DNA from: Gonapodya prolifera JEL478
Lineage: Eukaryota > Monoblepharomycota > Monoblepharidomycetes > Monoblepharidales > Gonapodyaceae
Assembly (NCBI GenBank): GCA_001574975.1
Contig: KQ965753.1
Location: 248,001 to 312,000, forward strand
Direction: 5' to 3'
Length of the DNA: 64,000 bases
Shown here: positions 33,658 to 43,164 of the stretch, piece after piece
How positions within the stretch are numbered: the stretch's first letter is position 1
Layout: every line of letters starts with the position of its first letter
Notes under the pieces: generated by a model
What the model was told of the DNA's origin: nothing
Database searches by the model: none
What the model saw: only the letters and a program-made list of their open reading frames with translations
Made by a program: the position numbers and the translations under genes

Positions 33658-33936
33658 AACGCGACTCGAGGCCGAGGGAGTCTGACACATGAGGAAGGAA
33701 GAACATGTGGCTGTGGGAGAGGGGTGGGTAAAACATGTGACGGAGAGATATTCTCCGCTCGTGATATATGATTCTGCTGGGACCGCGGTGATTGTTCTAA
33801 GTGGATATGAACACCGTTTATGACGACCGGTTTATGTAACAACATGCAGAATTATATACACAAAGTAGAAGCTCGCACGCCTAGCTCCCACCATTCCTAA
33901 GTCAAAAGTCCTCCCACGAGCACGAGCGCGTCGCCG

Positions 33937-35006
33937 TCATCGGTCAGTCGCCTTCGGTGTGAACTTTTTCAACCACGCACTCTCGGGCACTTTCTTTGCC
34001 CAGTCGGGAGCGGGAAGACGCGGCATTGCGGCCATGATGTCCATGATCCGTTGGGCGTCTTCTGATGGTGCGACAGGCGGCAGGCGAATGGAGCCGGGGG
34101 CGGCGTGGCGCGGGTGGTACAGTGGTAAGGCGTGGAGAAGGTGCAATTATCTCGGTCAGTGCTATCACGCTTAGGATTCACCCGCCCGGTTCGCGAGAGT
34201 ATTCCCCTCCGCGGGTTAATTCGCATCCGGCAGGTATACTCGCTCCGCGAGAGGATTCTGCTCTCCGGGGCACTCGCTTCGCTCGACAGCCTTGGCCAGC
34301 GCTGCTCGCTTCGGCCTTGGTGTCCTCGCTCCGCTCGCCGTCATCACCCCCTCCCTGGGGATCACGCACCATCACTCATTTTTGCATCCTGCGACATTGG
34401 CCCCTTCGCCGTAGAGGAAATAGGTTGCAACAAGGGCAGTTTACTCCAGTCTGCTTTCCAATCCGCAGTACCCATGGAGTGCGACCCTGCAATCCCTCCA
34501 TCCAGTCGGGACTCCACACCCGGGGGTGCCTCAAACTCCCCAAACGTATCCGCTTCAGACTCGCCCTCGTCCTCCCCTTCAGCCGGGGAGCCTCTTGCCG
34601 TGTCCGACCCCGACGTCGCGTCCTCGCTAAGCGTCGTTTCGGCGGATCGGGAAGCCGTGGGGAGGGGAGGCTCTGTGCCCAGTTCTGAAAGCAAGGGCTC
34701 GTATGCGAGTGATGGCGGGGAGTCGGGTGGTTGGGATTCAGACTGAAAAGGTGCGAGGGTTCACGGCGAAGACGGGAAATGGGACGTCGATCTGTCGTTC
34801 ACCTGTGCGTCCTCATGTAGTTCCATGGGCGGCGACGGTTCGTCGAGGGGGGCAGAGTCTCGAGAGATGTCGGTGTGCGAGCGTGAAGAGGCAGACGAGT
34901 CAGTGGGCGGGGAGTGGTGTGAGAGCATTTGAAGTGGAGTGTGTCTCGTCGGCAGAATCTGGTCGGCAGAATTGCAACTCACAGCTGACATCAAGTTGGC
35001 AGCCAC
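33937..35006 (-). CDS. Hypothetical Ser/Pro-rich protein with an FGEFE motif
   Basis: Three coding stretches are visible on the minus strand. One (35006-34761) contains PPTDSSASSRSHTDISRD. One (about 34750-34365) contains AYEPLLSELGTEPPLP, ADTFGEFEAPPG and GTADWKADWSKLPLLQPISS. The last (about 34144-33937) reads LPLYHPRHAAPGSIRLPPVA, MDIMAAMPRLPAPDWAKKVP and ends TPKATDR. The DTFGEFEAP string resembles the acidic FGxF motifs that bind clathrin-adaptor gamma-ear domains (inference). The intron between exons 2 and 3 (about 34365-34150) contains palindromic element E2. Its acceptor is not settled, because the nearest AG precedes a TAA. No family is recognised. Confidence 0.5.
34180..34365 (-). 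repeat. GC-rich palindromic element E2, inside an intron
   Basis: Read on the minus strand (host-gene sense) it carries GGCGAGCGGAGCGAGG, CGAGCGAAGCGAG, and the hairpin CTCGC-GGA-GCGAG (34239-34251 on plus). The core 34285-34332 aligns with E1 at 17579-17626 in the same order and orientation relative to its host gene. Repeated CTCGCT(T/C)CGCTCG strings give it a strongly palindromic, GC-rich character unlike the flanking exons. Confidence 0.7.
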
Positions 35007-35039
35007 ATTGCCACGTGCAATAATTCCAATTCAGCCGAC

Positions 35040-35457
35040 ACAGGCGTACATTCTAAGTTAAATCACCGAGGCAGAGAACCAAGTCCTGGCAATCACCTTC
35101 CCAACTCCGCCCCGCATAAGCAGCAGCATCGCTCAGCACGTGGTTATTTGTCATTCGAGGCTTACCGCCTGGTTTGAAGTGTGAAGGGAAATTTCATCAA
35201 GAGCCAGACAATTGCCCGTGTGAATTCGGATCGTTGATCAGGTCAAGAAGATTGAATTTTCGAGTCTTACTATGCAACACCATCGCATTTCTCTCCAACT
35301 ATCAAGGCGGGACCTACTGCTTGGTCGCATCAATAAGCAAATGCGAATGCCGGTATCGCGAGTGAAGGCGAGCACTTATGCCACGTAAAGGCCGAAAGCC
35401 GGCGAGTGTTGCCTCCGAGTCCCAAGAAAGGATGAGATGTCGGAGCGGCGACCCGTC
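35040..35457. other. Intergenic, nothing recognised
   Basis: Short frames only. It lies between the 5' end of the Ser/Pro-rich gene and the 3' end of the LRR-like gene. Confidence 0.35.
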
Positions 35458-36850
35458 CTAAGCATTTTCTTCCGCGGCTTTGTCAAATTCTACTTTCGCC
35501 TTGCCGTTATATTTCCAGGGTCTTCCAAAGACATAGAAAAATTGAGGCTTCAATTCGCGAATTATGCTTGCTGCTGCGGCAACGTCTGGGACTGAGACAG
35601 TGTCTGTGACCAAAAATTCGAGGTTCGGGCACAGGTTTCCAAGTTGCAACACGTAAGATCCTTTGTGATTCGACTGTGAAAGGAGTATTCTTGAGCTAAA
35701 GTACCTTGAGGCCACTACCAATAGATTTGAGGAGTTGCAGCACCAGCGGGAAACAACGTCGTGTTTTCGAGACCACACCGCAAACCTCAAGTTTCTTCAG
35801 ATCCTTGAGCACTTCAAGTTTACTTTCCCCATCGTGGTTGTACACGTCCCCGTGAATTTTGAGGGATTTCAATTGGGCGTATCTCCCAATTCTGTCGTAA
35901 ATCCACTGATCCCTTTCCAAGTTTTGAAAACAAATGTTAAGCATTGCAAGGGTATGGGACGCACGTGCAAGCAAAAAATCTGCAGTCGGTAGCCCCAAGT
36001 CACTGCATCGAAATCCCAGTTGCTTTAGTGTTGGACATGGGGCAAATCTGTCGCGTGGTTTGTGAAGGTTCCATTCCGTTCGTGGTCCTAACCACTGTCA
36101 CCCGGAAAGTCAAATCTACAACGTTCTGCAACTTCAAATATGGTGAAAGAGTTCTTCTGAGATTGAACCGTTCAGATGGATTGAGGTGAGTAGATGTGGG
36201 CGGGGAAACTTGAGCTGCTCTGTTGCGTGTGACAAAGACAGGAACTCCAGAAGAAGGACGTTTCCGATCATCACAATCATAAGCTTTTGATCCAAGATAT
36301 CGGCCTTGGTATCAGCATAACGGTGGACCAATCCTTCAAGCTTTGGCCACACTTTCTGGGCAACTCCGTGGAAAAGACTTGCTGAGCCGTTGTTCAAAAT
36401 TAAATCGCGAACATTGGGGGAAACGATTCCCAGAAAGTGTATGATACGATGCACCTCTTGGTGAAGAGCAGATGGAACTTCCACTCGGTGTGGTTTTGCA
36501 AAAGGGCCTCGGGTCTCATCACGTCCAAAGAGTCCAGCGCCCGACCAACGTCTTGACTTATTTCTATTGGAAAGTTGCTCCAGATGGCTTTGGTGGCTGG
36601 AAGTTCAGGATGCGACTTTTCACGATTGGATCAGGAACAGCTGGCATGGTAAGTCTCCGCCACGGAACGTCAGATGAAAATCGCAAAACTCACGCAGTGC
36701 GTGCAAGATGAGCGAGATTCTTCCGCGACAGATAGTCAAACACCGGATCCTACAGTTCTGTAGGAATCGGCGCCACTCATTCAGTCCGCACCGTCTCTGA
36801 TTCCGTCCCCTTGCTCTTGACTCTTGCCCGGCGGGGTTGGTAACCATTTG
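35458..36850 (-). CDS. F-box/leucine-rich-repeat-like protein (structure uncertain)
   Basis: From the 5' end: an F-box-like helix (DPVFDYLSRKNLAHLART, about 36760-36700) preceded by TEL and an in-frame TAG; a stretch with HFLGIVSPNVRDLILNNGSA (about 36450-36390) and FLSLSHATEQLKFPRP; a stretch LKSLKIHGDVYNHDG (about 35885) and LEVLKDLKKLEVCG; and a last part LGNLCPNLEFLVTDTVSVPD to the TAG at 35458-35460. The regular L-x2-L spacing and NLCPNLEFL are typical of F-box/LRR proteins. To join LKSIGSGLK with SNHKGSYVLQL, a 31-nt intron (35667-35697, GTACTT...TTTCACAG) is needed. Because of the TAG near the F-box and unresolved joins near 36500, this may be a degenerate gene. Confidence 0.45.
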
Positions 36851-37040
36851 CTATCGATTCTTGTGAATGCAGCAGTTGGTTGGTGGCTTCTGTGGTCATT
36901 CGAATACTCCATATTTCGAGAAAGTAGCATACATGGCCAGTTAATTAATTCCAATTCCGCCGACACAATAGTAGATTCTAAGACAAATCGCCGACGCAGC
37001 TAGCCCAGTCCCCGTCTTCTCCCGCACCATGTCGCGACGT

Positions 37041-38555
37041 CTACGCAGCAGCATCACCCGTCGGCGCATCACCCACAGCCTCCATGACCTTCTCCGCGAT
37101 TCCGCCAAACACCTCGTACAGATTCGAGGTCTTAAATCGGGCCACGAACCCGCCGTGATCGCCCTTCCCCTCGCCTTCTCCCTCTGCAGCGGGCGCTCCT
37201 GTGCTGCCGCCGGGCGTTTCCATGCTCTTTACGAGGGTAGGGTCCACCGGCACGGATCCCAAGAAGGCAAGGTCGTACTCCGAAGCGAGACTTTGTCCGC
37301 CTCCGCTGGAGAAGAGAGGGGTGACGTCCTGTTGAGTGGTGAGGAGAACAGTGTTAGAAGATGGGTGCGTGTGGAAGTATAGGCGAGAGAGGGTCGAGAG
37401 GGTTGAGGGTGGGGGGTATTGGGTTGAGGATTTCAAAGGTCGCCCAACATCTCTCAACTCTCTCGAACCGAAAAACTCACACCACAACACGGACACACAA
37501 AACCGCTCATATTCTCCACCACGCCACACACGGGTACTCCCACCGTCCTCGCGAATTTCACTTCCTTCTTTACGTCCATGACTGCAACCTGCTGCGGAGT
37601 CGTGACCAGCACGCTCGTGACCACGGGACCTCGTGCGGGTGCCTTGGGCAGTCCCGCGGCGTCGCCCTCCTCCGCCTTGGCGAGAGCGGTTTGGGTAGGG
37701 CGCAGGAGGTACTCGACGATGGAGATGTGCTCGTCGGATGTGCCGGGAGGGGTGTCTATGAGGAGGTAGTCGAGGGGGCCCCAGACCACGTCTTGGAGGA
37801 ACTGCTTGATCATTGCTGTAGCGCAGGTGGTGGGGAAGTCACATTAGGGTGTGTTGAAGTGGGAGGAAGGTGATGAAAGGCCGAGTGAGAAGAAACACAA
37901 ATGACAGAACTCTTCGCAATGGTGACCAAGCCCAAAATTCAGGGAGATTTCAAGGAGCGAAGCTCGGCTCCAGTAAAACCTAGCGCCAAACCGAGAGTTC
38001 GACGTCCGTGTCCCTCACAAATATCCTTTCTTCAAGCTCCGTCCCGACGGGAGAGTCCGAACCTCCAGCGAAGAGCTCCACTCAATAGTATTTACCACAC
38101 ATAAGGCGATCCTGGAAGATTTTCTCCCCCGAGAGTGAACTTGATCCAAAATCGTGTTGATCGACACATTTCACCCACTCACCATTCTTCTTCGGCCCCC
38201 TCCACACCACCGGATCGTCCTCATTCGGCAGCAAAAACTGCATACTCATCACCGCCACATTCTTGCCCTCCTCGTCCGCATAGGGGGGGACCCATCCTGC
38301 CCTGCTCTGTCTTACCGACTTCCCAGCCATCCCGAGCACACGAGGCAGCGAAGGGCCCGTGAGGTCAATGTCCAGCACGGCGACTTTCTTGCCGTGCTTT
38401 TGGGAGAGAGCCAGAGCGAGCTGGGCGGTAACGGAGGATTTGCCCACACCGCCTTTTCCGGAGAGGACGAGAACGATGTGCCGGACGTGGTTGAGGGAGG
38501 GAAAGGGAGGTGAGACGGCGCGGATCGTGCGGGGGTAGGGTGAGGAGGAGGACAT
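37041..38555 (-). CDS. CFD1: Cytosolic Fe-S cluster scaffold NTPase CFD1 (NUBP2)
   Basis: Three exons, complement(join(37041..37328, 37481..37815, 38183..38555)), 331 aa, exactly in phase. The N-terminal deviant Walker A is GKGGVGKS (residues 33-40). [42 protein letters not shown] and [14 protein letters not shown] follow, the last holding the C-x2-C pair (Cys232, Cys235) that binds the bridging cluster; then [14 protein letters not shown]1 and NBP35 form the scaffold of the CIA machinery that builds 4Fe-4S clusters for cytosolic and nuclear proteins. There is no N-terminal four-cysteine cluster, which separates it from NBP35. The C-terminus is extended by a Gly/Glu-rich loop ([17 protein letters not shown]). 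Intron 1 is long (367 nt) and contains a small GGAGC/GCTCC hairpin (37954-37971). Confidence 0.93.
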
Positions 38556-39060
38556 TGGTTTGGTGGGGAGGAAAGGAATGAGGAGATGGTGCTGTTTCGA
38601 AACCAAACGACTTGCTACAAAGTGGCCCAAGTGGAAAACGCTTGCTAAAATAATAAGTAGAGCAAATTTGTTTGGCTGCTTTGACAATATCACACAACAA
38701 GACAAAAAAATCTTCACGTCTCATCCACTCTGGTAAAGAGAAGATGAAAAGAGAGAATAGAATCTCTACACCTTCTTGCGCGTTCGTCTTGAAACTGGAA
38801 GTACGTCTAGCTCTGAAAATTTTCGTTAGGTTGCCCTTGCGGTTCGTTGCCCACAACTTCACTGATGCATTCTCCAACAACTCCACACACTCGACACACT
38901 CGCTGCGGTTGGGCTCTCCCGGCTCCCAGTACTTGTGCTGGGTACTACTAATCACTACGATGGCTCGTTGGTTGATGGTACTTGAAAGCGAACAAAAGGG
39001 GAGATGCGTGGCTCTGGCAGGAACGAACATCGACTCCCAGCGGCAAGACTTTTCAACTCC
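38556..39060. other. Region upstream of CFD1, no gene recognised
   Basis: Open frames exist on both strands (for example plus 38672-39322) but have no recognisable motif or codon pattern. Promoter sequences for CFD1 are expected here. Confidence 0.35.
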
Positions 39061-39063
39061 TAT

Positions 39064-39325
39064 GCTCCATCGAACCCCTGCGGCATCACGCTTCGACTTC
39101 TTTCAATCGTCCAGACCTCCCTGTGGCGCTTCGACACTCAACATTACATTGCCTGCCTCAACTCTCGTCAAGACCTCCCCCGCGTCTACTCCTCTCTCCA
39201 CTGAACTTCGGCGACATAGTACTTCGACTTTTCTCCATCGTCCAGACCTCCCTTTATCGCTTCCACTCTCAACATCTTCGAGTGGCCTCAACTTCTCTCG
39301 TCAACACCTACCCCACCTCTAACTC
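39064..39325 (+). repeat. Diverged tandem repeat, two units of about 131 bp
   Basis: Unit 1 begins near 39064 and unit 2 near 39196. Shared landmarks occur 131 bp apart: CTTCGACTTCTTTCAATCGTC at 39091 versus CTTCGACTTTTCTCCATCGTC at 39222, each followed by CAGACCTCCCT, CGCTTC, ACTCTCAACAT (or ACTCAACAT) and CCTCAACT..CTCGTCAA. The identity is high but broken by small indels, so this is an old duplication. Confidence 0.75.
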
Positions 39326-39329
39326 GGGC

Positions 39330-40960
39330 CAGAGCCACGGCATGGGGGGGAAAAAAAAATTTCCGGGTATCCATTCGGGAGAGTGATGCTGAGACTGGTC
39401 CGATATACGAGACGGGGACTTCAGACTTGCCGTGGGAGTGGTCGTATACCGCAGGGAGGATCAGGACACTATGACATTTTCATGGACACTTGTGGGGTGC
39501 GAAAGCGGTCGGCGTCCTCGGCGCGCATCCTGGAAACGGCTCGTGTGGTGTTCTTTTTCGATCTGGTCTGGAGATGACACGGCAGTTGGAGAGGGAGACC
39601 ACACGAGCCGGCTGACAGCTCGTCATAGTTATTGTATGCTACGGACTCTCTGTACACGGTACCGAATGAATCCATTCTGTTCATCCCTAGTTTTCAAACC
39701 GTACGTCAGTCCCAAACTTGGACTCGACTTCAACGAAATCATGTACAAATGCCTAGTACTACCTACATCTCCATCAAATCTGTGCTCCCGGATAGTCCCT
39801 CAATCGGAGTTGAACTGCTTCAAAGCTCATTCGTTCTCATTCTTCCGACATACCTCCGCTTTAAATCATGTCCACTTTCTGATTGGTGGACTTCGGTCCC
39901 CGATTAGTTTAAACACCTCGGAATGACACCACCCACGAAGGATATCTGAAGCGGAGAATTCAGTGACTGCCCCACCCATGGATGGTCAGGAAAAAACGAT
40001 TTGCGTCGAGTCTGAAATCGGCTATGAAGCAGTATGAGAACTGCACTTTCAATACGATCCCTATTTCGCGGGAGAAGCAAGACAAAGAGCTATATGCCTG
40101 ATAGGGGAGAAGACGGTGACGCGGTCATGGATTTCCACGATATTGATAAAAGTTTGTCTGCTTGATGATCGTTAGTATTGGATAACGGGCGTTGCGTCAC
40201 TCGCCTGCCACAATGCGTAAAATTCCTATGCCATATTTTTCTCCGAAGGTTAGTGCTATAACTGACAGGGAGTCATTGGCGAGCAGGTAGCCAATAGCAG
40301 TGAACGGTGGCCAATCTCTCTTGGTCAGACCCGCCAATCCGAAAAGTACAGCCGGGAACCCTTCCACCGGGCATTGAAACGAATTTACTTAACGTTGGAT
40401 CCTGCGTCGAGGATGTGACATCCAGAATTCGGTCACAGAAGTCACCCTCCAGTCAAACCTATTGGTCACGCGGTACTCTGGAATGAAACACAGTCCGGCT
40501 GCCTCGAATTCATCTATGAGATCTTCTAGCTGCAAGCTGTCCCGATCTGCATGAAAACTTTTACATCAATCTTCGGACGTCCTTCGCACCACGTCCGGCA
40601 CTAAACGTGAACGATTTGTCAGAAACGGATAACAATTTTGATGTACTCTTTCTAACTGTTCGGTAAGGCTGTGTCAAACCTGTCTCCGTTATTGTATAAT
40701 TTGATGGGCGTAAATCTATGGTGATGGCCGTGATTCGAAATCCTTGGTGTCAGGTCATGCGACGAAATTCCAGTCAGCGAATCTATTGACCAGCCGTAGT
40801 TACTAGCAGAATGTCATCACTTTTATGTTTCTTCTCACGTCAATTGACATTTCGTGATTATGTCTCCGTACTTGATAGCCGAAGGTGTGCTGAGTTTGTC
40901 AACGATACAAGTGTGACTGTGTAAACATAAATCGGGCCTCAGAAACTTCACCATTTGTCC
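39330..40960. other. Gene-poor stretch, 1.6 kb
   Basis: A plus-strand frame at 39432-39926 (164 codons) has no motif and no coding-like composition. Beyond 39930 all six frames are closed at short intervals. No RNA gene or repeat was seen. Confidence 0.4.
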
Positions 40961-40965
40961 TTTCA

Positions 40966-41428
40966 GGAAAGAAGCGCCTCAAGCAAGGATAAACAGCCCG
41001 CGGAGAGCAACCCTGCGTCAACTCTCTCTGGATCGTCGGTATCGAGTCCTGTGGATAAGTCTGCTGACAAGGTGTGTGTCTGACGAGCCCAACCGCAGAA
41101 AACATATGCTGATTTGGAGCTCTTCGGATCAGGCTGGAGCGCTCGAAGTGTTGAAGACGATCGACGACGAGCAGCTAGCCGCCAATGAATGGAATGACGA
41201 AACTACTGACTGATTAGACGTACTTCTGACACGATGGACGATTTTTATGCAGTGGCTGACCTGGGACGAGAGGGTCCCACCATACTAACCGCCTCCTTCC
41301 CGACGAAGACCTCAGCAAGATCGACCGCAACCTCGAAGTTCCAAAAGGCTCCATCATGTACTAATATCGGGAAAAGATGAGCTGGAGCGTCAAGGTTTAT
41401 GATATTCCTAAGGCGGAGTGAAGGGGTC
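40966..41428 (+). pseudogene. Relic of a small protein-coding gene
   Basis: After a good acceptor (CTTTCAG at about 40965) a stretch encodes SASSKDKQPAESNPASTLSG up to GTGTGT at about 41071. A second exon-like stretch (about 41132-41211) encodes AGALEVLKTIDDEQLAANEW and ends NDETTD-TGA. Further on, WLTWDERVPPY (about 41253) is followed, one frame away, by RLLPDEDLSKIDRNLEVPKG, then SIMY, an in-frame TAA (41362-41364) and YREKMSWSVKVYDIPKAE to a TGA near 41421. Natural-looking peptide runs broken by one frame change and two stops suggest the 3' end of a decayed gene. No family is recognised. Confidence 0.4.
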
Positions 41429-41773
41429 GAGACAAAGGGAGAGTGAGATTGGAACAGTGACGTTGAATCGAAGTAGATTACAAGTAGTCTTCGAGCAATC
41501 GTGCTTTCAGTTAGTGAATGTGATCTTTTGACCTCCGTATATGAATTTTGGCAAGCGAAGTCCTGTCACCAGCACAGGCTTTCACGCTGAGCGTGTATAC
41601 ATAGTAGTGCAGTCTCGAGCAGTTGTAAACTCAACGTGCACATAACAGATATCTACGAGCTGACGACACAATTTTATTTGTGATACCAGAATTGATTTTG
41701 GACTCATGTTACAATTCCACGTCATTTGGTTGAAACGTCACCAAACAGCACCGCCTCTCCTTTGTGCTCTGGC

Positions 41774-41945
41774 CTATAAAACGCCCGGTTCTCCCTCCTG
41801 GTTGCTTGAAGCTCAGCTCCACTCATTTCGTTCGCGCTCTTTAGCGATGGCAGCCTCCGCAGGACCAGCCGTCGCCAGTCCTACCCAACCACCTCCTAAC
41901 CCCCGCCATGGCTGTTGTGCCGAAACTCCGCAGCCGCCCCTTTGA
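41774..41945 (+). promoter_or_regulatory. TATA box and first-exon-like ORF
   Basis: A TATAAAA box at about 41774 is followed about 70 bp later by an ATG at 41847 that opens a 32-codon Pro/Ala-rich frame (MAASAGPAVASPTQPPPNPR) ending at a TGA. It could be a promoter with a first exon of an unrecognised gene, or chance. Downstream to 43164 I see no supported exons. Confidence 0.25.
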
Positions 41946-41949
41946 ATCG

Positions 41950-43164
41950 AAATGAGCTTCTTCTATGCGCGATTCCATTGAATGAATTTGGGACTACGCT
42001 GGAACTCCGGATGTGGGATTGTCTTGTTCGATCGGTTTCCACACAGCGGTCAACCGCGGGCCTTTCGTTTGGCCCCCTCTCCCTCTGGAAGTCAAGTCAG
42101 AGTCAATCGCTAGCTTTCGAGCAGGTCATCACCGAATGAGGGACTGTCCAGGAGCACCGCTTTGATGGAGAAGCCCGCACAATTTCATTTCGAAGGAGAG
42201 TCCCGGTTTGGGATTGACGACTGTTTGAAAGTAGGGCTGAACAGAGTGTATTCAGTCAGTTGCATTGTACAGAAAGTCCGTAGCTTACAGTCACTACGAC
42301 GGGCAGTCAGCCGTCTCGTGCAATCGGAAGACCGCGCGAGCCGTTTCCAGGATGCGCGTCGAGGACGCCGCCCGTCTTAGCACCCCGCATGGATCCATGA
42401 AAATTTCTTAGTGTCCCGATGCTCGCTGCAGTGTACGACAACTCCCTACGCAAGACTGACGTCACCATCCACCGTATCGGACCACTCCCAGCAACGTCGC
42501 CCGAAGGTAGCACAGTCGGCCTATTTTTTTAACCCCCATGCAGTAGCTCTGACCCTTTTTGAAGAAAGAGGGGACTTGATGAGGGTTGGCTCCAGTCGAG
42601 GAGTGGAGGAGTTAGTGAAGTCGGTGAAGTCGGTGAGGAGCGGAGAGACGTTGATGGACTTTGCCATGATCGGAAGACAATTTTTCGCGAGTTCTGAAGT
42701 GTTTTGTCAATGGGAGTCGTTGAGTCGCGGTGCGTTGGTGAGTTGAAGAGTATCGATGGAGTCCATGTTGGTTCCCGCCAGAGCTACCCATTCCCCTTCA
42801 TAGCGGCCGCTGCACCTCATCCAGTTACCGCAGCTCGTTGCCCAGCACAAGTGCTGGGAGCCGGGAGAGCCCCACCGCAGCGAGTGTGTCGAAGCATTTC
42901 ACCTACTGAAGTTTCTGCTGGGGGAAAAATTTTATTTAGCGATTTGCAATGCGAGTTTTAATTCTGCTGCAAGCATGGAGTAGCTGGAAACTTTTCAACC
43001 CCGTCCAAGTGGGGACGACACTCTTCTGACCGGTCGCATCATCTCGGTCATTTACTTACCGATCGGTTCTGAGGGTGTTGCTTTGAACCTGATTCTGCCC
43101 TTCCATCGGCCCGCTCATTCCCTCTTTTCTCAGCCTGCACCGCACACTCGCACCCGCCACTCTC
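41950..43164. other. Intergenic, nothing recognised
   Basis: Short frames only, for example 42411-42746 on plus, with no motif. The last 200 bp should include the promoter of the next gene. Confidence 0.35.

Noticed and set aside
39432-39926. Plus-strand 164-codon ORF
   Set aside because: No motif, odd composition and no splice or promoter support.
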